In this document: positions 9,296-16,543 of the stretch, piece by piece
Layout: every line of letters begins with the position of its first letter
How positions within the stretch are numbered: position 1 is the first letter of the stretch
Assembly: GCF_900537085.1 (NCBI RefSeq)
Contig: NZ_UNRE01000003.1
Span: 498,971-562,970, forward strand
Length of the DNA stretch: 64,000 bases
From: Agarivorans sp. Alg241-V36
GTDB lineage: Bacteria > Pseudomonadota > Gammaproteobacteria > Enterobacterales > Celerinatantimonadaceae
Direction of reading: 5' to 3'
Translations under genes and position numbers: made by a program
Notes under the pieces: model-generated
The model's input: only the letters and a program-made list of their open reading frames with translations
Told to the model about the DNA's origin: nothing
The model's database searches: none

Positions 9296-9364
9296 ACTAA
9301 TCGTCGAGCAGTATTGGTGTCCCAGCACCCATTTAAAAGGGGCTACTTGCTGCGATTGTTAAAT
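9296..9364 (-). other. Decayed attC site (end of integron cassette 2)
   Basis: On the minus strand the site starts with a good R'' box (ATTTAAC) followed by AATCGCAGCAAGTAGCC. About 50 nt later comes a partly complementary arm (TACTGCTCGACG) ending in GATTAGT, which departs from GTTRRRY at two positions. It directly follows the lipoprotein cassette gene (stop at 9368), where an attC should be. It is probably no longer active. Confidence 0.5.
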
Positions 9365-9367
9365 GAG

Positions 9368-9706
9368 CTAATCGCAATTCAGAGCTTCATAAACCTCTGA
9401 ATCAAAAGGTTGCCGCCAAACCTCATTTACGACAACAAACTTTGGGAACAAAGAAGCCTTAAAGCTATCCGTGTACAGTATTTTCTGAGGGCGATAAGTC
9501 GCAGACATTTTCTGCCACTCTGAGTTATTAACTTCAAACCATTTGTGAAGTTGGTTGTATTCAGGGCTATCTAACACTATCTGACATTCAGATAATTGCT
9601 TCCCATTGTCGTAAATAGCCAGAGTTAAATTTTCTCTTGGAGCCACTATGGTTGAATCCTGGCATGAAGCCAAGAGTAGCATCAATGATATCAATCTAAA
9701 TCTCAT
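9368..9706 (-). CDS. Small cassette-encoded lipoprotein, unknown function
   Basis: I do not recognise this 112-residue protein. It has a signal with a lipobox (LLLASC) and a C-terminal domain of about 95 residues (NGKQLSECQIVLDSPEYNQL, FPKFVVVNEVW) with two further cysteines. It lies between the attC at 9728-9787 and a decayed attC at 9296-9364, in the same orientation as the upstream cassette, so it is cassette 2 of the integron. Residues such as WFEVNNSEW and the closing EALNCD suggest a small folded periplasmic domain. Transcription probably comes from the attI side through cassette 1. Confidence 0.75.
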   Translation of the reverse strand: MRFRLISLMLLLASCQDSTIVAPRENLTLAIYDNGKQLSECQIVLDSPEYNQLHKWFEVNNSEWQKMSATYRPQKILYTDSFKASLFPKFVVVNEVWRQPFDSEVYEALNCD

Positions 9707-9727
9707 GCTGCGGACTTTCCCTAGTTC

Positions 9728-9787
9728 ACTTAACGCCGCGCTAAGCGTGCGCAGCTATGCTGCGTCCGCTTGAGCGCTTTGTTAGGT
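9728..9787 (-). other. Integron attC site, 60 bp
   Basis: Read on the minus strand: R'' ACCTAAC, left arm AAAGCGCTCAAGCGGAC, loop region with its own hairpin (GCAGCATAGCTGC), right arm ACGCTTAGCGC, then GGC and R' GTTAAGT. The arms pair as GCGCT-AAGCG with one extrahelical C on the left arm, which is the classic attC asymmetry and fixes the orientation. It begins 3 bp after the stop of the cassette-1 gene. The crossover G is 9734. Confidence 0.9.
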
Positions 9788-9789
9788 TT

Positions 9790-10704
9790 TTAGCCAAAAG
9801 TTAAACCTCTCAACGCCTCTTCTTCTTGAGAGTTAAGCTCTTGTAACGACAAGTCAATTGATTGCAATGTATTTTGGAATTCTTCCACTGTTTTTGCTAG
9901 CTGAGCTTCAAGTTTCTGAACTTCTGCAGTTGCGTTATTTTCTTTTAATCGTTTGATAGCTTGTTTAGTTTTAGCAATTGCATCTTCATAATTACTGGAA
10001 ACACCATCCCTGTTTTCTAGAATTGACGTTTGAATTTCATCAAACATATCTACAATTTCTTTGGTTATTTCAACCTTTAGCTCTTCTTTCATAGTGCTCT
10101 GAACAGCAGATAGGTCACTAGTCATGTCTGATGCGACATCTTCAATATCTTGCTTATGCTCTTCGATTTGAACATCAACTTGTTTTAAGTAAAACTGAGG
10201 AAGATGTAACTTTATTTCGACGGTTTCCATGCTGACAACGGGCTTATCGAATTTAATATCCACACGCTTACTGTTAAATACAGGGATGTCAGTTTTTATT
10301 TCTACTCTTCGCATATAGACTTCTGGCTTATTGCCGTATACGCACTCGCTATACCATTTCCAATTTCTAAATACTGGTTTTTTGAATAGGCATACCCTCT
10401 TCATTCTGGTTGCCGGGACGTCAAATTTTATGCTTTCAGTTTTCATCCTTACTTCAGGAATATCAAACTTTAACGTTTCCCTTTCCATTGAGAACTGTGG
10501 CACATCAAATTTTATTGAAGTTATTTTCCACTTTACGTCAAAGGTAAAGTTTATTGCAGCTTCAAAGTTAGAGGGATCTGGAGCATCTTCATTGATCTTC
10601 TTAATTCGCTCTGCACCGTCTCTTTGTATTTCTGAAATTCTATCTTTGTATTTTGATTTTATTGCTTCAACTTTTAGTTGGATTTTTTGATTGTAATCTG
10701 ACAT
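9790..10704 (-). CDS. Cassette-encoded 14-residue beta-repeat protein flanked by coiled coils
   Basis: The 304-residue product is not a family I recognise. Residues 1-45 and about 185-304 are charged, heptad-like coiled coils (KQAIKRLKENNATAEVQKLE). Between them lies a run of 14-residue units with the pattern xx(V/S)x(I/L)KFD(I/V)Pxxx M, for example ERETLKFDIPEVRM, KTESIKFDVPATRM and KRVDIKFDKPVVSM, interrupted by a Cys/Trp-rich insert (KPVFRNWKWYSECVYGN). There is no signal peptide or membrane segment. The start has AAGGA 8 nt upstream. It is the first cassette after attI and is followed at once by an attC, so it is the cassette most likely to be transcribed. Confidence 0.8.
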   Translation of the reverse strand: MSDYNQKIQLKVEAIKSKYKDRISEIQRDGAERIKKINEDAPDPSNFEAAINFTFDVKWKITSIKFDVPQFSMERETLKFDIPEVRMKTESIKFDVPATRMKRVCLFKKPVFRNWKWYSECVYGNKPEVYMRRVEIKTDIPVFNSKRVDIKFDKPVVSMETVEIKLHLPQFYLKQVDVQIEEHKQDIEDVASDMTSDLSAVQSTMKEELKVEITKEIVDMFDEIQTSILENRDGVSSNYEDAIAKTKQAIKRLKENNATAEVQKLEAQLAKTVEEFQNTLQSIDLSLQELNSQEEEALRGLTFG

Positions 10705-10773
10705 TTTTCATTCCTTTTTATTGCCAAAAGACCACTACGGAAGAGTTGGCATCAAATCCGCAACTACAGAGAA

Positions 10774-11068
10774 ACCTAACATTTGTATAGTGCGCATGCG
10801 CGTTTATCACATTAGACCAGTAAAAACGCGCACAACTAACTGTTTGAATTTAGTGAAGAAAAAAGAATAAGGCTCAATACGTTTTCTGGCAAAACGCGCA
10901 TAGACAGTCAATAAACCGATTAAGTAGACCAGCATGAAACTTAAAATCAATATTAGTTATAGTCTTTTAAATCATCAAGAAATCGTTCAAAATTCAACCA
11001 ATTATATTGCTGGGGATAAGTAACCATTCGATGATGCGGAGTGAGAAGAACGCAAATATATTCACTTT
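10774..11068. other. Integron attI region and intI/cassette intergenic
   Basis: The stretch between cassette 1 and intI holds the integration point: on the minus strand GTTAGGT at 10780-10774 fits GTTRRRY, so cassette 1 runs from 10779 to 9734 (1,046 bp). Next to it are TGCGCGTTT (10797-10805) and two AAAACGCGCA copies (10823-10832 and 10891-10900), candidates for integrase-binding or direct-repeat elements. A cassette promoter should lie here reading leftward, and the intI promoter rightward. I see no clear CTGT-N8-ACAG LexA box. Confidence 0.7.
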
Positions 11069-12031
11069 ATGTCTTCAACCAAAAGCCCTTTCCTTAATCA
11101 AGTTCGCGAGAAACTGCGAATGCAAGGCTATAGCATAAGAACAGAAAAAGCCTACTTATACTGGATTAAGGCCTACATCAATTTTCAGCGTAAGCGCCAC
11201 CCTGCAACCATGGGAAAGGAAGAAGTTACTCAGTTCTTAAGCTTTTTGGCAAACTCTCGCCATGTAGCGATAAACACTCAAAAAGTTGCGTTAAATGCGC
11301 TGGTTTATCTTTATTACAAACATTTAGAGATGGAGTTAGGCGAATTAGGGTTTAAATACGCATCTAAACAACGACAACTACCAACGGTATTAGAACCTGA
11401 ACAGGTATCAGAAATACTTGCCCAACTTAAGGGGCGAGATAAGTTGATCATTGAATTACTGTACGGAAGTGGCCTGCGTATATCCGAATGCTTAAGGCTA
11501 CACATTCAAGATATTGATACTGAAAGATTATCACTCACGATAAGAAACGGGAAAGGCAACAAAGATAGGCAAACTTTACTAAGTAAAAAGTGTGTGAGGC
11601 GGCTTGTACAATACTCTAGTACAGCAAGAGAGCTGCAAGTACAAGACAACCAGCAAGGTATTGGCCCTTCTCTGCCAAATGCACTAGAGAGAAAATACCC
11701 TAATGCCTTTAGGCAACCTGCTTGGATGTTTGTTTTTCCTTCAAGCACTACCTGTAATCACCCAAATACTGGTACTTTGTGCAGACACCACTTGCACCAA
11801 AGTGTTATTAGGAAATCTTTGGCGGCAGCGGTACGTAAAACCAACATAGTTAGACGAGTGAGCTGCCATACCTTTAGGCACAGTTTTGCGACTCACTTGT
11901 TACAAGCAGGTCGAGATATACGCAGCGTTCAAGAATTACTAGGTCATAACGATGTAAACACTACCCAAATCTATACCCATGTACTAGGCCAGCATTACGC
12001 TGGTACTTTTAGCCCATTAGACAGCTTGTAG
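11069..12031 (+). CDS. intI: Integron integrase IntI
   Basis: A full-length 320-residue tyrosine recombinase. The catalytic set is present: Arg137 (GSGLRISE), a lysine at 162/165 (GKGNK), His267 and Arg270 (CHTFRHSFATHLL), His293 (ELLGHND) and Tyr302 (TQIYTHVL). The insert unique to integron integrases is intact (ALERKYPNAFRQPAWMFVFPSS, about 205-226), which separates it from XerC/D. It reads away from the cassettes, with attI in between: the standard integron layout. Nothing suggests inactivation. Its stop lies 20 bp from the convergent sugar-transferase gene. Confidence 0.95.
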   Translation: MSSTKSPFLNQVREKLRMQGYSIRTEKAYLYWIKAYINFQRKRHPATMGKEEVTQFLSFLANSRHVAINTQKVALNALVYLYYKHLEMELGELGFKYASKQRQLPTVLEPEQVSEILAQLKGRDKLIIELLYGSGLRISECLRLHIQDIDTERLSLTIRNGKGNKDRQTLLSKKCVRRLVQYSSTARELQVQDNQQGIGPSLPNALERKYPNAFRQPAWMFVFPSSTTCNHPNTGTLCRHHLHQSVIRKSLAAAVRKTNIVRRVSCHTFRHSFATHLLQAGRDIRSVQELLGHNDVNTTQIYTHVLGQHYAGTFSPLDSL

Positions 12032-12050
12032 CTTAATTAACCGCCAACTG

Positions 12051-13862
12051 CTATTGCCCCTTTCCTGCTAGCACAACCCATACTGTTTTAATTAATACAC
12101 TTATGTCTTGGTATAACCAAGAGCTGCATTGGCTAAGGCTTAGTGCGTAGCAATGGTCGTAAGCAAGCTTTTGTTTTACATCTTCGATAGAACAATCATA
12201 AGCTAGATTTACCTGGGCTAAGCCGGTAATACCGGGCTTTACGCCAACCGTGCGTTCGCTATAAAAAGGGATGGAGTTTTCTAGAGTTTGGTAGAAAACT
12301 GGCCGCTCTGGTCGTGGCCCAACCAAAGACATTTCGCCTTTCAGTACATTGATAAGTTGGGGCAATTCATCAATTCGGGTTTTGCGTAAAAACCGCCCTA
12401 CTCGAGTAATACGTTTGTCTTGCTTGGTTGCCCATACCGCACCAATGCCCGATTCTGCATCGGTTCGCATGCTCCTAAATTTTAGAATATCGAATAGCTG
12501 CACTACACTGTCCGACATCAAGCCTACTCGGGTTTGTTGGTAGAATACTGGCCCCTTGCTGTCGAGCTTAATCGCCAAAGCAACGATGGGGAATAAAGGA
12601 CTAAATACAAGCAGTAATAACGTTGCGCCCAGCACATCAAATAATCGTTTACCTGCTGCAACTAAAGGGCTCACAAAGCCACTTAAATAGCGGCGCTGTA
12701 GTTTTCTCAAAAGGTAATCTACGCAGCCCATCATGCTAGAAAAATGCCCTTCTACTAAGTAGTTTAAGCTGCCTATTGCGCTTGGAAGTTTTGCCTTAGG
12801 CAATAAACGCGGCAACATTGCCAAGCTGTAGGCTAACAACTGCAAGCTAAATAACACGGCAAACAAGCTAGATTGCGCACTTAAGACCATTGCGCCAAAA
12901 AAGCTAGTTAACATAAAAATGGGAATGGTGACGCGTAAGGCTTTGCCCGAGAAAAAGGTAAACGCCACCCCTTTAAAACGCGGTAGCAACATATGACGTA
13001 GGCGAATAAGTTGCTGTAGGTTGCCTGCTCCAATACGTTTTCTGCGGCTACGATCTTGGCTGTCGGCGGCATGTTCTAGTTCTAAAGCGCGAATATTTGG
13101 TTCGTACACTGCTTTATAACCTTGGGCGACTATGTCCATGGGGATCACAAAGTCGTCGTTAATGGTGTCGTCTGGCATCACTCTAAACAGTGATTTTCTA
13201 ATTAAGTAAAATGCGCCGTGAGCGCCTAAAGGTGCGCCCATATTAGCTTCGCAGCGTTTTACTTCGCGTTGGTAATTCCAATAAGCTTGCTCACCTACCG
13301 AGCCGGGGCTAAGCAAGTGATAATAACCACACACTACGCCAACTTTGCTTTGGCTAAAATGTTTAGCAGCAATTAACATGGCGTCTACCGAAATGAGCGC
13401 CGAGACATCAGACAAGGCTACGATGTCGGCCTTGCTTTGCGAAATATGTTGGTTAAGCACAGCCACTTTGCCTTGATTTTGTACCTGCTCACAAATTTCA
13501 ATTGAAAAGCTGCAAAACATTAAGTCTGCTAAGCAGGCTCTTGCCACGCTGGCTGTGTCGTCACTACAACCATCGCAGATTATTTTAATGCTTAAGCGAT
13601 CGTCGGGGTAATCTAAGGTGGCGAGGTTAATCAACTTAGCAGCAATGTAATCTTGCTCGTTATAAGCAGGAATAAGTAACTCTATGCTTGGCAACTGTTG
13701 ATCTTGCTCTCGCTGGTGATATTTACGCACCACCTCTTGCTGTTCTTGCTCGCTCATTTGAGGTTTGTCTTTGCTCAAAAGCTTTAATAGCAGCGGATAC
13801 AAAGCATGATGATAAACCACCAAAAACATCGCAATTAAGGTTATGTAGATTAAGATATTCAT
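12051..13862 (-). CDS. GT2 glycosyltransferase fused to a bacterial sugar transferase (SypQ-SypR-like)
   Basis: I chose ATG 13862 (AAGGGG at 6-nt spacing), giving 603 residues. The N-terminal half is a membrane GT2 enzyme: a first helix, IELLIPAYNEQDYI, CDGCSDDT, ALSDVSA and NDDFVIPMD, then membrane helices near 290-350. The C-terminal about 200 residues are a polyprenyl-phosphate sugar-phosphate transferase: a hydrophobic hairpin (KRLFDVLGATLLLLVFSPL), ILKFRSMRTDAE, RVGRFLRKTRIDELPQ and GEMSLVGPRPERP. One chain therefore carries both the lipid-linked initiating enzyme and a chain-building enzyme. In V. fischeri these are separate neighbouring genes sypQ and sypR. It starts 10 bp after the GT4 gene. 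Confidence 0.9.
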   Translation of the reverse strand: MNILIYITLIAMFLVVYHHALYPLLLKLLSKDKPQMSEQEQQEVVRKYHQREQDQQLPSIELLIPAYNEQDYIAAKLINLATLDYPDDRLSIKIICDGCSDDTASVARACLADLMFCSFSIEICEQVQNQGKVAVLNQHISQSKADIVALSDVSALISVDAMLIAAKHFSQSKVGVVCGYYHLLSPGSVGEQAYWNYQREVKRCEANMGAPLGAHGAFYLIRKSLFRVMPDDTINDDFVIPMDIVAQGYKAVYEPNIRALELEHAADSQDRSRRKRIGAGNLQQLIRLRHMLLPRFKGVAFTFFSGKALRVTIPIFMLTSFFGAMVLSAQSSLFAVLFSLQLLAYSLAMLPRLLPKAKLPSAIGSLNYLVEGHFSSMMGCVDYLLRKLQRRYLSGFVSPLVAAGKRLFDVLGATLLLLVFSPLFPIVALAIKLDSKGPVFYQQTRVGLMSDSVVQLFDILKFRSMRTDAESGIGAVWATKQDKRITRVGRFLRKTRIDELPQLINVLKGEMSLVGPRPERPVFYQTLENSIPFYSERTVGVKPGITGLAQVNLAYDCSIEDVKQKLAYDHCYALSLSQCSSWLYQDISVLIKTVWVVLAGKGQ

Positions 13863-13872
13863 GAGCATCCCC

Positions 13873-14955
13873 TTATAAAAAACGGTGGCGTAAGGCCGCA
13901 TAATTGCGCGCGGTGGTGCGTAAATCGCCCGACTGTTTTACAAACTGCCGTGGGTTACCACTGCTCGGTTTTTCTAGCTTAAGCTCTAGAGCTTGGGCCA
14001 TAGCAAAGGCCGAACCCGGCTCAACCACTGTGCCAGTTCGCGGGCATAAGGCCTCGGTAGACGCGCCTACATTTGTAACTACCGCTGGCACCTCACAGGC
14101 TTGCGCCTCTAAAATAACCAGCGACAAACCTTCAAAATACGAAGGTAAACAAAATAAATCTAAGCTTTGGTAAAAGCGTGGCATGCAATCTAAAGCCCCT
14201 AAAAAATGCACGCGATGAGCAAGGTGTAACGAGGCAACCTGTTGTTCAAGACTCTTGCGTTGTGAGCCGTCACCCGCTAACGCTAAGTGGACATTGGCTG
14301 GCAAAAATGGCAGAGCTTCTATCAACACTGCTTGGCCTTTTTCTAGTTCTAAACGCCCTGCGCAACCAATGATTTGGCAATCGCTTGGTAAACCCAAGGC
14401 TTTGCGTGCATCTTGCTGGTTGCCCGGCGCAAAATTATGAGTATCTACGCCGTTTTTAATCACTTGAACATTCTCGTCTGCTACGCCTAAGGCAGCTTTT
14501 AGCTCGCCAGCCACTAAGTTTGCGTCGGCCACTAACATGGGTTTCACCCACTTAAGAATGGCGCTTTGCAATATGCGACGACGCTGCTGGCGTAAATGCC
14601 ATGCATCGTGCTCGGTATGAATCACAACTTTAACTCTGGCTAAGCGGGCAGCTATGCCGCCGTAAATAAGTGGCCCAATATGGTGGGTGTGCACCACCGG
14701 CACCGCCCATTGGCGAAATAAATTGGTAAGCTTCCATAGAGTTTTCCAGCTAAAACCAGGCGGTTTATTTAGAAACATTAGGCGGTCTGCATAAGGGAGC
14801 AAACGCGGCCAAGCGGCCAGCGCCTGCTCTTTGGTGCCCTCTAAAGAGATGATGACACCTTGCTCGTGCGCCTCTTCCATGCGCTGTAGATCTAGCGCCA
14901 TAGTTTCGATGCCGCCCGGTTGTAAGTGTTGTACTACTTGGATCCAAATACTCAT
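13873..14955 (-). CDS. GT4-family glycosyltransferase (SypP-like)
   Basis: This 360-residue GT-B enzyme has the N-terminal loop of family 4 (VVQHLQPGGIETMALDL), HTHHIGPLIYGG and HTEHDAWHLR in the acceptor half. The nucleotide-sugar half shows VIKNGVDTHNF, GCAGRLELEKGQ and the E-x7-E motif (EGLSLVILEAQA). It should transfer a sugar from a nucleotide donor to the growing lipid-linked unit at the inner face of the membrane. It lies between the Wzz gene (13 bp) and the GT2/sugar-transferase fusion (10 bp) in one transcript. The sugar specificity cannot be read. Confidence 0.9.
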   Translation of the reverse strand: MSIWIQVVQHLQPGGIETMALDLQRMEEAHEQGVIISLEGTKEQALAAWPRLLPYADRLMFLNKPPGFSWKTLWKLTNLFRQWAVPVVHTHHIGPLIYGGIAARLARVKVVIHTEHDAWHLRQQRRRILQSAILKWVKPMLVADANLVAGELKAALGVADENVQVIKNGVDTHNFAPGNQQDARKALGLPSDCQIIGCAGRLELEKGQAVLIEALPFLPANVHLALAGDGSQRKSLEQQVASLHLAHRVHFLGALDCMPRFYQSLDLFCLPSYFEGLSLVILEAQACEVPAVVTNVGASTEALCPRTGTVVEPGSAFAMAQALELKLEKPSSGNPRQFVKQSGDLRTTARNYAALRHRFL

Positions 14956-14968
14956 TGGGTCATCCTCT

Positions 14969-16399
14969 TTAATGCGATTCTTTAAGCGGTGGAATACGGC
15001 TTAATACCGATACGCCTGCGATGTCTTCGATGTCTTTAATAGTGCGTAAGCTCGAGTCTGTAAGCTCGGCAACTACCGCTAGGCTAAGCCCTACTGCGAT
15101 GCCGCCAACAAAGCCAGCTACCACAAACATCCACAAAGGAAGGGTTGATGGGCCGCTGGGAGTGTAAGGTCGGTCGATGATTTTAATTCGGTCTGATTGC
15201 TCAAATACGCCCAGCGCACCAGTAACTTGCGCCATTTCGTAGCGGGTGAGCAGGTTTTCATAAAGGCTACGCTTTACTCGCAAATTACGGTTAAGAATGC
15301 GTAATTGCTTCTCTTGTTCACCTACCGAGCCTACTTGTCGTTGCAGAGAAGCGGCTAAGCTACGTAGCTGCGAGACCTCTTCGGCTAAGGCGTCTACCCG
15401 TTGGCGAGCAATCATTAAGGCTTCTACCTGCACGATTAGCATTTCACCGTTAGATTCGGTAATCGATATTTGTTGCTGCAATAAAGCTGAGCTGTCGTTA
15501 TTGCTTACCGCTGATTCTGGCTGAGCCAGTACTTGAGCACGCTCTTCTTCTAAATGGCGCAATACCCTCTTCACCGCGAGTACTTTTGAATGCCCATCGG
15601 TGTAGCGTGACATCAAGGTGGCAAGCTCGGCGCGGTTTAACACAATTTGTTCTTCTAGGCGGGTTAACACTGGGTTGGTGCGTGATAATTGTTGGTCGAT
15701 GCTACCTAAGCTTTGCTTCGCTCCCGCTAGCTCTGCCTCTCGCTCAATAAGGCGTTGGCGAACTCGCGATAAACGCTCAATGTTTGCGGCGTGCTGCTCT
15801 GGCAAAGCATCGGCATGCTGGGTGCGGTAATTCGCTAACGCTTCTTCGGCTTCTTCTAGCTCCATACTGCTAAGGTTTAAATGCTCGCTTAAAAAACGTT
15901 CTGATTCTTTAATCGAAGAGCGCTCTGGCGCGAGCAATTGTTCTACAAAGTGCTTAGATACGGTTTCTAGGAGCTGGCTCATACCCTGTGGCTCAGGTGA
16001 TTTGTAGTCAATGCGAATTAAGTCTTTACCTACTTGGCGAACACTTAAAGATGCCGAAAGCCGATTAATAACTTGCTCTTTTTTTACAGGGCTATCGGTT
16101 TCAAACATCAAACCTTGTTCAATCGCTACTTCGCTTAATACATGGCGGCTGTGTAGCAAGGTAGTTAGGGCTTCCATTCGCCCTTCTACATTGGCCGACA
16201 CGGCTAAGTCTTCAAGAAATGGATTTAAACTGGCAGTTTCTTGCACCAACATACTGGTGTGCGAGGCATACTGTTTGTCGCTAAACATCGACACCAAGGC
16301 GCCCGCCACTGGCATCAATAGTATTGGCAACACAATTAGGTACCGTCTGCGCCATAGCGCATCAACGATTAAATAAATTCTTGGTAGTAACTCGCCCAT
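14969..16399 (-). CDS. Wzz/GumC-type chain-length protein (SypO-like)
   Basis: The start at ATG 16399 (GGAG, about 7 nt) gives 476 residues; the longer frame to 16441 runs into the sigma-54 promoter. It has a transmembrane helix at about 20-42 followed by a Wzz domain (SDKQYASHTSMLVQE), long coiled coils (about 150-380) and a second helix near 430-455 preceded by the proline-rich RPYTPSGPSTLPLW. There is no C-terminal kinase domain. It sets polymer length in the inner membrane and would work with the SLBB channel and the SypD-like protein encoded 10 kb away. It is the first gene of the second exopolysaccharide transcript. Confidence 0.9.
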   Translation of the reverse strand: MGELLPRIYLIVDALWRRRYLIVLPILLMPVAGALVSMFSDKQYASHTSMLVQETASLNPFLEDLAVSANVEGRMEALTTLLHSRHVLSEVAIEQGLMFETDSPVKKEQVINRLSASLSVRQVGKDLIRIDYKSPEPQGMSQLLETVSKHFVEQLLAPERSSIKESERFLSEHLNLSSMELEEAEEALANYRTQHADALPEQHAANIERLSRVRQRLIEREAELAGAKQSLGSIDQQLSRTNPVLTRLEEQIVLNRAELATLMSRYTDGHSKVLAVKRVLRHLEEERAQVLAQPESAVSNNDSSALLQQQISITESNGEMLIVQVEALMIARQRVDALAEEVSQLRSLAASLQRQVGSVGEQEKQLRILNRNLRVKRSLYENLLTRYEMAQVTGALGVFEQSDRIKIIDRPYTPSGPSTLPLWMFVVAGFVGGIAVGLSLAVVAELTDSSLRTIKDIEDIAGVSVLSRIPPLKESH

Positions 16400-16429
16400 T
16401 GCATTCTCCACTTGATTCAAGTGTTGAAT

Positions 16430-16445
16430 AGCGAATTTCATACCA
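16430..16445 (-). promoter_or_regulatory. Sigma-54 promoter of the Wzz-GT operon
   Basis: Minus strand TGGTATGAAATTCGCT: GG-N10-GC spacing is exact and 11 of 16 bases equal the sypA-like promoter site at 6389-6404, including the ending TCGCT. It ends 30 bp before the chosen start. Two matching sites on the two halves of one pathway argue for shared control by one sigma-54 activator. Confidence 0.65.
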
Positions 16446-16543
16446 AGATTATTAGTTATTAATATTCAATAGCTTACACACAGTCGTGAATAGATATAGG
16501 CTTTAAACTTGCATTTTGCAACAGTGAACTAGCAGAGAGTAAA

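Noticed and set aside
10781..11068. LexA (SOS) box before intI, as in Vibrio integrons
   Set aside because: No CTGT-N8-ACAG match was found by reading the region.
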